Positions 15,403 to 22,426 of a stretch of 41,941 bases of DNA are shown piece by piece. The stretch spans positions 1-41,941 of the forward strand of contig NZ_JAGGOZ010000003.1 in the NCBI RefSeq assembly GCF_018614075.1, given 5' to 3'. Numbering within the stretch: the first letter of the stretch is position 1; each line of letters begins with the position of its first letter. A program made the translations under genes and the position numbers. This stretch comes from Streptomyces sp. ISL-94. Lineage in GTDB: Bacteria; Actinomycetota; Actinomycetes; Streptomycetales; Streptomycetaceae. The notes below the pieces were generated by a model. That model was given only the letters and a program-made list of their open reading frames with translations. It made no database searches and was not told the origin of the DNA.

Positions 15403-16629
15403 GTGACCAACACCAAGGCCGGCGCGGCCGCGACCGGAACGGAGCTCCGGTCCCGGCCGCGCGCCGCCCTGCCCGCCCTGTGTGCCACGCAGATCACCAG
15501 CTGGGGCATCGTCTACTACGCGTTCCCCGTCCTGCTGCCGCGGCTGACGGGCGCCACCGGATGGTCCACCGGCGCCGCGACCGCTGCCTTCTCCCTCGCG
15601 CTGCTCGTCTCCGCCGTGGCGGGCATCCCCATCGGGCGGATTCTGGACCGCCGCGGGCCGCGGGCCGTGATGACCGCCGGGTCCGTGCTCGGCACGCTCG
15701 CCCTCCTGGTCATCGCCGCCGCACCCAACCTCGCTGTCTTCACCGCGGGCTGGCTGCTCGCAGGTGTGGCGATGGCGGCGACGTTCTACCCTCCGGCCTT
15801 CGCCGCCCTCACCCGCTGGTGGGGCCCCGACCGCGTCCGCGCCCTGACCGTCGTCACCCTCGCCGGCGGACTCGCCTCCACCGTCTTCGCACCTCTGATC
15901 GCGACCCTCGCCGAGCACCTGAGCTGGCGGGCCACGTACGCGGTCCTCGCGGCGGTCCTCGCCGTCGTCACCATTCCCGCGCACGCCCTGGCACTGCGCG
16001 CGCCGTGGCCGGCCGCACCACCGCCGGCACAGCCTGAAAAGGACCGCACCCCGGTCACCCGCAGCCGCCCCTTCCTCTTCCTGGCCGCGGCCTTCACCCT
16101 CTCCAGCTTCGCCATGTACGCCGTCGTCATGGGGTTGATCCCGCTCTTCACCGAACGCGGCGCCAGTGCGTCAACGGCGGCCTGGGCCCTGGGACTCGGC
16201 GGCGCGGGCCAGACCTTCGGACGCACCCTGTACGCGAGCCTGTCCGCTCGTACGTCCGTCACGACCCGCACCGTCACCCTCATCTCTCTCGGGGCCGCGA
16301 CGACGGCGGCCCTCGCCCTCATCCCGGGACCCATGACGCTGCTGATCGTCCTGGCGGTCCTCGCGGGTGTCGTCCGGGGCAACCTCACCCTCCTCCAGGC
16401 AACCGCCGTCGCCGATCGCTGGGGCACCGCCGACTACGGCAGACTCTCCGCCCTGCTCGGCGCCCCCGCACGCATCGCAGCAGCCCTCGCCCCTTGGGCC
16501 GGAGCCGCACTGGCAGGCCCACTCGGCGGCCACGCCCACCTCTTCGCAGCCCTCGCAGGTGTCTCTCTCATTGCTGCGGCCCTCACCGCAGTGCGGTACC
16601 CGCAGATCAGGGCGGCGGATCCGGGGTGA
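15403..16629 (+). CDS. MFS transporter of the ArsR-controlled operon
   Basis: A 408-residue major facilitator with about twelve membrane helices. The loop after helix 2 contains GRILDRRGPRAV (the MFS A-type motif), and a hydrophilic Pro-rich loop near residues 200-220 divides the halves. The GTG start lies five bases after the flavoprotein stop, without a clear ribosome binding site, so translation is probably coupled. MFS pumps such as ArsK and ArsJ export inorganic or organic arsenicals in other bacteria; co-transcription with a flavoprotein and Cys peptide suggests export of the flavoprotein product (inference). It is intact and ends just before helicase debris on the other strand. Confidence 0.86.
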   Translation: MTNTKAGAAATGTELRSRPRAALPALCATQITSWGIVYYAFPVLLPRLTGATGWSTGAATAAFSLALLVSAVAGIPIGRILDRRGPRAVMTAGSVLGTLALLVIAAAPNLAVFTAGWLLAGVAMAATFYPPAFAALTRWWGPDRVRALTVVTLAGGLASTVFAPLIATLAEHLSWRATYAVLAAVLAVVTIPAHALALRAPWPAAPPPAQPEKDRTPVTRSRPFLFLAAAFTLSSFAMYAVVMGLIPLFTERGASASTAAWALGLGGAGQTFGRTLYASLSARTSVTTRTVTLISLGAATTAALALIPGPMTLLIVLAVLAGVVRGNLTLLQATAVADRWGTADYGRLSALLGAPARIAAALAPWAGAALAGPLGGHAHLFAALAGVSLIAAALTAVRYPQIRAADPG

Positions 16630-16659
16630 GCGTGATCCCGCCGCCCGGGATCCAGCCTC

Positions 16660-17963
16660 CGAGTCGAGTTCCGGGATGCCGAGGTGGGCCACCTCTCGTA
16701 CGGCTTGGCGCCACGGCAACCACAGCCGTTCCGCGGGGAGCCCGCCGTCGGCATGCGCCGTGAACGGACGTGTTTGCCGGCGCCCTTCGCGTGCACCCGC
16801 TCGGTCGACCTCCAGGCGGTTCTTCTTGCTGCCCAGGCGAGCGGCGACCGCGCCCCATGCGGCCTCGCCCTTGAGGAGCCGGGTGGCCTGCTCGGCGAAG
16901 TAGTCGGCGTCCTTGCGCCACTGCTCGCCGAGCGCGGCGCGGGCGGGGATCTCGGTGGAGATGTTCTCCACCGCGCCGTTGTTGGCGGAGGCGACCACCA
17001 TCTCGAAGCCCGTGAACTCCGGGCGCAGCGGGGTGACCGTACGGGTGTAGTCGCCGCTCTTCCAGACGTACGGGGCCTGCTCGGCGAAGGCCTGGGACGG
17101 CAGGCGCAGCGCGGCGAGGCGGCGGGCCCGCTCGACGACGGCCGCGGCGAAGCAGTCGCGCAGCATGGTCGTCTTGCCGGTGCCGGGCGGCCCGTTGACA
17201 GCGAAGATCCCGGCGGCGGGGGCGAGCTCGGTGTGGACGGCGTTGACGGCGAACTGCTGGCTCAGGGCCAGCGGGTGCCCGGCGTCGGCCGGCCATCGGC
17301 CCAGCGGGGTACGGGCGGGTGCGACTCCGGCGAGCGCGACGGCGGGGTGCGCGCGCACATCGATCCGGCGGGCCGTGTCGAAGGCGGCGTCGGGGGTGAG
17401 GTAGGCGGCGAGCGACGCGCCGGGATCCTGCCGGCCGAGCGCGTGGGCCACCCGGTCGAGGTCGGCGACGATGAAGCTGTTGAGGAAGTCCTGCTGGTCG
17501 GCGTCGCCGGAGTGGTCCGGCCGCACGGCGATGCTGCGCACACGCACGCCGGCCGGGTTCAGCGCGACGCAGACGCCCCAGGCGCGGGCGAGATCGCCGG
17601 TGAACTCCAGCAAGTGCTCGGCGCTGACCACGCCGGTCCCGGCGGGGGAGTCGTCGTCCTCTCCGCCATCGGTGCCGTCGCCGCTCGGCAAGATCTCCTC
17701 GCCGGGGTCTGCGAGTTCACCGAGCGCACCGGCCTGTACGCCCCAGGCCTCGGCCTCCTCCTCGAACCCGTCGAGCCAGCCGCGGCTGCCGGGGCCGGGG
17801 GACACGGCACGGCCGGTGGCCCAGGCGCAGGAGGAGAAGACGGGCGAGTCGAGCAGCACACGCCCTTCGTCCGTGACGGGGGCTTTGTTCACGAGAACCG
17901 AGAACCGACAGCACCTGAACACGAGATTGGGAGGCGTCGGCGGCGCGTCGTGTTCGATGTTCA
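16660..17963 (-). pseudogene. truncated Dna2/NAM7-type superfamily 1 helicase
   Basis: The ATG at 17963 starts a coherent N-terminus (LVFRCCRFSVLVNKAPV) that leads to the Walker A motif GPPGTGKT at residues 258-265 and the motif Ia-like stretch ASANNGAVENISTEIPAR. Homologous helicases run to well over 1,000 residues. Here conserved-looking sequence stops at about 16,830 (GSKKNRLEVD), the frame then becomes Arg-rich and unconserved, and it collides with the 3' end of the MFS gene. Motifs II to VI are absent, so the protein cannot be an active helicase. The truncation was probably part of the event that placed the ars/MFS block here. The left limit given is approximate. Confidence 0.75.
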
Positions 17964-18165
17964 TGAGAAACGACAGCGCCCCCAGCGCGCCCCGCCGTCG
18001 CAGGGCCTCATCTCGGAAGCCGCGATGAGGCCCCGAGTAGCTCTGCGTAGTGTTCCGACTTCGTGGCATCCGGCTACGGAGCCCGCGCAAGAACCCGCTT
18101 GGCGGACCACCGCGACCACTGCTACGTTTCCGGAGGCCGTGCGAGAGAACGAGGAGGTGGTACCC

Positions 18166-18216
18166 GTGAACGTATTGACATGGGTGCTCCCCTCCGGGGT
18201 CACGGTCGGGCGATAG
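18166..18216 (+). CDS. possible short leader peptide
   Basis: A GTG at 18166 preceded by GAGGAGG at the right distance opens a 16-residue frame, MNVLTWVLPSGVTVGR, ending 45 bases before the hydrolase gene. The strong ribosome binding site is the only support. It could be a leader or the stub of a lost gene. Confidence 0.25.
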   Translation: MNVLTWVLPSGVTVGR

Positions 18217-18261
18217 GTCGTCCGGGAGCGCCGTTCAAGAGCACTCCCGAAAGGCACGACC

Positions 18262-18849
18262 ATGCAATTCACTTCTGAACAGCGCCTCGACGACGGCGTC
18301 CTCGAGCGCGAGTTCACCCTCGGCGAGATCCCCGGCACCCTGTGGACGCCTGAATCCGCACCGGCTCCGCTGATCCTGATGGCCCACAACAACGGCCTGC
18401 CCAAGGGGGAATCCCGGCTGGTGGCCCGGGCCCGGCACTCTGCGGCCCACGGCTACGCGGTGGCCGCCATCGACGCCCCCGGGTGCGGTGACCGGCCCCG
18501 TTCCGCCGCCGACGAGCAGGCCCGCGCCGACCTCCGCCGGGCGATGCAGGCCGGCGAGCTGGTCGACGAGATCTTCGAGTCCTTCATCGCCCCGCTGGTC
18601 GAAAAGGCGGTCCCGGAATGGCGGACTACCCTGGACGCCCTCCTTTCGCTGCCCGAGATCGGGGGCCCGGTCGGGTACTCGGGGTGGACCGCCGTCGGCA
18701 TTCGGCTGGCGGTGGTCGAGCCGCGTATCGGGGCCGCCGGTTTCTTCGCCGGGGGTTACGTGCCCCGCGCCCAGCGCGAGGAGGCCCGGCAGGTCACCAT
18801 TCCGCTGCTGTTCCTGCTGCAGTGGGACGACGAAGGGAACCCCCGGTAA
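18262..18849 (+). pseudogene. alpha/beta hydrolase truncated at the C-terminus
   Basis: The 195-residue product begins normally for a dienelactone-hydrolase-like enzyme. It has an oxyanion-type MAHNNG near residue 41, DAPGCGDRPRS, a nucleophile-elbow region VGYSGWTAVG in which the usual Ser is followed by Gly-Trp, and the strand TIPLLFLLQWDDEGN that precedes the catalytic acid. It stops within four codons after this, just where inverted-repeat DNA begins (18,851). The last 45-50 residues, including the catalytic His, are missing and do not appear downstream. So the gene was cut by the element at 18,851-19,969. The start has GAAAGG before the ATG. Confidence 0.8.
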
Positions 18850-18850
18850 T

Positions 18851-18967
18851 TATCTTGTGAGAGCGCTCTCGCAGCGCCAATTCTGCGGTATTGATGCTGC
18901 TCAGACGCGCAGGCCCGCTGCCTGTCGGGATGGCTTCAAGATCGTTCACGGAATGTGTGCCAGAACC
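18851..18967. repeat. long inverted repeat, left arm
   Basis: About 117 bases match the reverse complement of 19,804-19,919 at roughly 90 percent identity by eye. The outer end starts ATCTTGTGAGAGCG and contains the perfect palindrome GAGAGCGCTCTC (18,859-18,870); the inner end carries GTTCACG...GTGTGCCAGAACCC. The arm begins exactly where the hydrolase gene is broken. Confidence 0.85.
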
Positions 18968-18997
18968 CGTTCTCGTGAACAGAGCCAGATTGCTGAT

Positions 18998-19477
18998 CTA
19001 CCGCAGTTTCACATCCTTGAACGGCTTGAAAACGGAGCGCTGGCAACCGGCTTGCGTCCAAGCCTCGTTGTAGTAGTACCTGTAGGCGAGTCTGTAGCCG
19101 ACCTTGAAGCCTTCTCCGTATACTCCCTCGCCATATGGTGGAAATTTCGGCCGCGATACCGGCCAACAAAGCCCACCGGCCTTCTTGCCAGCCGCTTCTC
19201 CCGCTTCATAGCCCCTGCAGTGACCCAGTGTCCAGGGCTGGTTGAGCTCCAGTTGGTAGAGGCAATACGACTGTGGAGGGGTATCCGCGGGTGTCGTCAC
19301 GAGGCTCTTCGCCGAGAGAGGCTTGGCGGCAGGCATAGTCAGATGCTCTGCGGTGCGCCCCGTGGCAGGAGCGGCGAAGGCGCTGGTGGGCAGCAGCACG
19401 CTTGCTGCTCCCAGGCCGATCGTGGCGGCGAGCAACGCGAGACGCTGAGGACGGAGGGGCCGGATAATACAAGACAT
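18998..19477 (-). CDS. secreted protein of unknown function inside the inverted-repeat element
   Basis: A 159-residue protein with a Sec signal peptide (basic MSCIIRPLRPQR, hydrophobic LALLAATIGLGAASVLL, cleavage near SAFAA at about residue 37). The mature part has four cysteines (SYCLY, GHCRGY, GLCWP, AGCQRS), enough for two disulfides, and an aromatic C-terminal half with YYY and several Gly-Tyr pairs. An AAGGAG element lies nine bases before the ATG at 19,477. Base composition is clearly lower in GC than the neighbours, suggesting recent transfer. I do not recognise the family. A small secreted adhesin, inhibitor or toxin would fit, but nothing proves it. Confidence 0.7.
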   Translation of the reverse strand: MSCIIRPLRPQRLALLAATIGLGAASVLLPTSAFAAPATGRTAEHLTMPAAKPLSAKSLVTTPADTPPQSYCLYQLELNQPWTLGHCRGYEAGEAAGKKAGGLCWPVSRPKFPPYGEGVYGEGFKVGYRLAYRYYYNEAWTQAGCQRSVFKPFKDVKLR

Positions 19478-19614
19478 GGAAGAAGTTCTCCTTCGAGGGA
19501 ATGGTGAGGGGCAGACTCGACCGGCCCAGCCCGTATGGCGGTGTTCCACCACTGGGACACATGGTCGGCGGGCCGCGCCGCCGGGAGGTCTGTGGCCTTG
19601 TGAGTCCAGTAAGC

Positions 19615-19824
19615 CCTGTCCAACCTGGGCACGTCATGCCACTTTGAGTCGGGACTTGACGGACGCCTGTCGGACCTGTTTAGTGGGACAGTCGGCTACA
19701 TCCCCGATCTGATGCTGATTGGCGACGACGGCAATGTCACCGTCGTCGACAGCTCTCCCACGGCCGGCGACCTGCGCCCGTCTGGCCTTATTCACGGGTT
19801 GTGGGGTCTGGCACACATTCCTTG
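19615..19824 (+). pseudogene. TnsA-like transposon endonuclease fragment
   Basis: With no start codon, the frame from about 19,615 reads LGTSCHFESGLDGRLSDLF and then VGYIPDLMLIGDDGNVTVVD, ending at 19,824. The FES motif followed by PDLMLI-DDGNVTVVD recalls the core of the TnsA-like heteromeric transposase endonucleases common in Streptomyces. There a D and a VxxK complete the nuclease site; here VVDSSP lacks the Lys. The fragment is too short to be active and its end lies inside the right inverted-repeat arm. It suggests the element derives from a Tn7-like transposon, but the identification rests on a short motif. Confidence 0.4.
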
Positions 19825-19969
19825 AATGATCTTGAAGTCATCCCGTCAGGCAGCGGGCTCGCACGTCTGAGCAGCATCAACACCGCAGAGTTGGCGCTGC
19901 GAGAGCGCTCTCACAAGATCATTCACGGAATGTGTGCCAGAACCCGGTTCTCGTGAACAAAGCCAGTGA
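19804..19969. repeat. long inverted repeat, right arm, plus a second copy of the GTTCACG unit
   Basis: 19,804-19,919 is the reverse complement of the left arm (about ten mismatches in 115), including GAGAGCGCTCTC at 19,901-19,912. Beyond it, 19,916-19,969 repeats in direct orientation the left arm's inner unit (18,938-18,990). This unit runs from AAGATC through ATTCACGGAATGTGTGCC to TCTCGTGAACAAAGCC, and its GTTCACG/CGTGAAC ends can pair. The right arm is therefore flanked on both sides by the same unit in opposite orientations. Confidence 0.8.
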
Positions 19970-20147
19970 CGGTGAGGGCGAACAGCGCGGTCTCGCCGTC
20001 CATCCGGCCGTCGTGGTCCTCTTCGCTCTCCCCGAAGACGTGGAGGAGGGTGTCGCGTACGGCACTGAGGGCGTACGTCCCGCCGTAGACGGCGTGCTGC
20101 CAGCCGTACCCGGGCTCCAGGGGGATATGGCGGCCCGAGGGGGCGGG
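19923..20147 (-). pseudogene. C-terminal gene fragment abutting the inverted repeat
   Basis: A minus-strand frame open from 20,147 reads HIPLEPGYGWQHAVYGGTYA, then a long coherent stretch with VRDTLLHVFGESEEDHDGRMDGETALFALTVTG, and runs into the repeat unit, which supplies its last residues (VHENRVLAHIP) and the stop at 19,923-19,925. There is no start, and a TGA lies upstream in frame. Codon use looks like a real protein but I do not recognise it. The true C-terminus was probably replaced by element DNA. Confidence 0.4.
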
Positions 20148-20326
20148 TCAGGCCGTTGCGATGTACGGCAGCCGGAGGACGGCTACCGCATGCCGCTTGA
20201 CGGGGCGCGCGCAGTGACGGTTCGGCGACTGGGATGGGATGGCTGGGCGTTGCATTGCGACCGGGGAGTATGGGGGGATTTTCGGGTTCGGGGAAAGTGC
20301 TCGCGAACGGCTCTTGGGCCGCTTAG

Positions 20327-20357
20327 TGGTCTGCGCCCGAAGTCCGTCGGGGGTTGA
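20327..20357. repeat. IS630-type left terminal inverted repeat
   Basis: This 31-base end pairs with 22,371-22,401 with one G/T mismatch at the 20th position. It starts immediately inside the CTTAG direct repeat. Confidence 0.85.
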
Positions 20358-20425
20358 CGGCGGAACCCGGGGGACCAGGGGAATCCTGTTGCGATTAGCA
20401 CCGGGGCAGATGCGAGGATCTGCAG

Positions 20426-20977
20426 ATGAAGCACACCATCAGGGCCGTACGACACGAAGACTGGACCAAGATCAAGGCACTGCGGCTGGACGCGCTGCGG
20501 GATCCGGTCGCGCGTCTCGCTTTTCACCAGACCCACGAACAGGCTGGCGCCGAGCCCGACAGTTTCTGGCAGGACCGTGCGGCCGGAGCCGCCGAGGGCA
20601 GGACAGCCCGACAGTTCGTCGCGGAGGCCGCGGACGGGCGCTGGCTCGGCACGGTCTCCGTGCTCGTCGAGCGGCCCGGGGTCGAGAGCTTCTTCAAGGA
20701 CGTCCCCGAGGTGCCGCAGACGCACATCGTGGGCGTCTTCGTCCGGCCCGAGGCGCGCGGCACTGGGCTCGCGGAGGAACTCTTCCAAGCCGCCCTGGGG
20801 TGGTCTTGGTCACTGACCGAGCCGCCGGTCGAACGCGTCCGGCTCTTTGTGCACGAGGACAATGCCCGAGCGGAAGCGATGTACGGCAAGGTCGGCTTCA
20901 AGCGCACCGGCCTCTCTGTCCCCGCCGCCGCAGAGCCCGCGCGTAGCGATAACGAGCTCGCCCTCCTCCGCAGCTGA
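20426..20977 (+). CDS. GNAT-family N-acetyltransferase, IS passenger gene
   Basis: A 183-residue GNAT enzyme. The acetyl-CoA loop follows VGVFVRPEARGTGLAEELF (R-x-x-G-x-G/A pattern, residues 99-117), and the C-terminal strand/helix ERVRLFVHEDNARAEAMYGKVGF is typical. Its acceptor is unknown; such enzymes often acetylate aminoglycosides, amino acids or ribosomal proteins. A GCGAGG element lies eight bases before the ATG. It lies inside the terminal repeats of the IS630-type element and in the same orientation as the transposase, so it moves with it. A selectable resistance function would explain its retention (inference). Confidence 0.85.
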   Translation: MKHTIRAVRHEDWTKIKALRLDALRDPVARLAFHQTHEQAGAEPDSFWQDRAAGAAEGRTARQFVAEAADGRWLGTVSVLVERPGVESFFKDVPEVPQTHIVGVFVRPEARGTGLAEELFQAALGWSWSLTEPPVERVRLFVHEDNARAEAMYGKVGFKRTGLSVPAAAEPARSDNELALLRS

Positions 20978-21203
20978 TGCAGAGGGACGCCCGCTGTCAG
21001 GAGGCATCGCGGCGGCGGATCTGCAGGTCCGTCAGCTGCGGCCAGGCCACGCAGGCAGGACCGGCCAGGTGCTGGGCGAGCAAGTCCCTGGTGGACTGCG
21101 GCGGTGTGCTGGGCACGGTGGCCATCCTGCCCGACCGGCGTGGGAGCGGATGCGGCAGGCTGCTGCCGGTCGTGATCCATTTCTGCTGATCGGCCTGCCT
21201 GCC

Positions 21204-22370
21204 ATGCCCGTTGCCGCTGCCCGCTCGATCGTCTTGACCGCCGCCGAACGGCACCGGCTGAAGAAGGCGGCCTACGGTCACAAGACTGCGCACCAGGAAC
21301 GGATACGGGCGCAGATCGTGCTGCATGCCGCCCGGGGGCGGGGCAACGCGGCGATCGCCCGCGAGACGGGAGTGCACCTGGATACCGTGCGCACCTGGCG
21401 AGTCCGCTTCGCCGACGGCGGCCTGCCTGCCCTGGCGGACCGCAGGCGTTCAGGTCGTCCGCGGCGCTTCCCCCCGGTGCAGGTCGCCGAGGTCAAGGCC
21501 CTGGCCTGCCAACTGCCCGCCGAGACCGGGACCCCGCTGTCGCGCTGGTCGTGCCCGGAGCTGGCGCGCGAGGTCGTCGCCCGCCGCATCGCCGGCTCGA
21601 TCTCCGCCTCGACCGTGCGCCGCTGGCTGGCGGGCGACGCGCTCAAGCCCTGGCAGCACCGGTCCTGGATCTTCATCCGCGACCCGGCTTTCCGGCCCAA
21701 GGCCGCCCGCATCATGGACCTGTACGCCCGCACCTTCGACGGCGTCCCGCTGGGCGCGGACGAGTACGTGATCTCCAGCGACGAGAAGACCTCGATCCAG
21801 GCCCGCTGCCGCTGCCACCCCACGCTCGCCCCCGGCCAGGCCCGGGCCATGCGCGTCAACCACGAGTACCGGCGCGGCGGCGCCCTGGCCTACCTGGCCG
21901 CCTACGACGTCCACCGCGCCCACGCGATCGGGCGCTGCGAACCCACCACCGGCATCGTGCCCTTCATGAACCTGGTCACCCAGGTCATGACCAGCGAGCC
22001 CTACGCCAGCGCGAAACGCGTCTTCTGGATCGTCGACAACGGCTCCTCCCACCGCGGGCAGAGCGCCGTCGACCGTCTGACCAGGGCATTTCCCAACGCC
22101 GTCATGGTCCACACCCCGGTCCACGCCTCCTGGGTAAATCAGGTGGAGATCTTCTTTTCCGTCGTCCAACGCAAAGTCGTGGCACCCAACGACTTCACGA
22201 ACCTCGACCAGATCCGAGACCGGCTCCAAGCCTTCGAAGACCGCTATAACGCCACGGCACAGCCGTTCCAGTGGAGGTTCACCACCTGCGACCTGGACGA
22301 ACTGCTGGCCCGGCTCGACCGATACACACTCGACCGACAGGAAGAATCCTCCGTCGCGCTGGCAGCGTGA
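21204..22370 (+). CDS. IS630-family DDE transposase
   Basis: A 388-residue transposase. An N-terminal helix-turn-helix (HAARGRGNAAIARETGVHLDTVRTW) and a GRPRRF linker precede the DDE domain, whose catalytic residues are visible as D193 (SSDEKTSIQA), D278 (IVDNGSSH) and E315 (NQVEIFFSV). All three are present and the frame is unbroken to a stop that touches the right terminal repeat. The ATG at 21,204 is chosen because upstream codons in the same frame overlap the GNAT gene and are unconserved-looking. The protein appears complete, so the element may still be mobile. Confidence 0.93.
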   Translation: MPVAAARSIVLTAAERHRLKKAAYGHKTAHQERIRAQIVLHAARGRGNAAIARETGVHLDTVRTWRVRFADGGLPALADRRRSGRPRRFPPVQVAEVKALACQLPAETGTPLSRWSCPELAREVVARRIAGSISASTVRRWLAGDALKPWQHRSWIFIRDPAFRPKAARIMDLYARTFDGVPLGADEYVISSDEKTSIQARCRCHPTLAPGQARAMRVNHEYRRGGALAYLAAYDVHRAHAIGRCEPTTGIVPFMNLVTQVMTSEPYASAKRVFWIVDNGSSHRGQSAVDRLTRAFPNAVMVHTPVHASWVNQVEIFFSVVQRKVVAPNDFTNLDQIRDRLQAFEDRYNATAQPFQWRFTTCDLDELLARLDRYTLDRQEESSVALAA

Positions 22371-22401
22371 TCAACCCCCGAAGGACTTCGGGCGCAGACC
22401 A
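22371..22401. repeat. IS630-type right terminal inverted repeat
   Basis: Inverted match to 20,327-20,357. It begins at the base after the transposase stop codon and contains the small hairpin CCCGAAG-GA-CTTCGGG (22,377-22,392), which may also end transcription. Confidence 0.85.
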
Positions 22402-22426
22402 CTTAGAGTCCCAGGTCACGGAGCCT

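Larger units (their letters stand above)
20327..22401 (+). mobile_element. IS630-type insertion sequence carrying an acetyltransferase passenger
   Basis: Left (20,327-20,357) and right (22,371-22,401) ends are 31-bp inverted repeats with one mismatch, both opening TGGTCTGCGCCCGAAGTCC when read inward. Outside them the pentamer CTTAG is repeated directly (20,322-20,326 and 22,402-22,406), which contains the TA that IS630 elements duplicate. The element is 2.07 kb, against about 1.1-1.2 kb for usual members, because a GNAT gene (20,426-20,977) lies between the left end and the transposase. No internal copy of the terminal repeat is seen between the two genes, so the GNAT gene is part of the mobile unit. 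The right repeat begins directly after the transposase stop. Confidence 0.85.

Noticed and set aside
16171..16650. Extension of the helicase frame into the MFS gene
   Set aside because: The MFS gene on the plus strand is complete and has normal membrane helices, so this part of the helicase frame is only its antisense.
20997..21125. Second small passenger gene on the minus strand inside the IS630-type element
   Set aside because: A 42-codon frame (MATVPSTPPQSTRDLLAQ...) reads plausibly but lacks a clear ribosome binding site and any recognisable family, so it was not called.
22377..22392. Independent terminator after the transposase gene
   Set aside because: The hairpin CCCGAAG-GA-CTTCGGG is part of the IS terminal inverted repeat, so it was recorded there rather than as a separate terminator.
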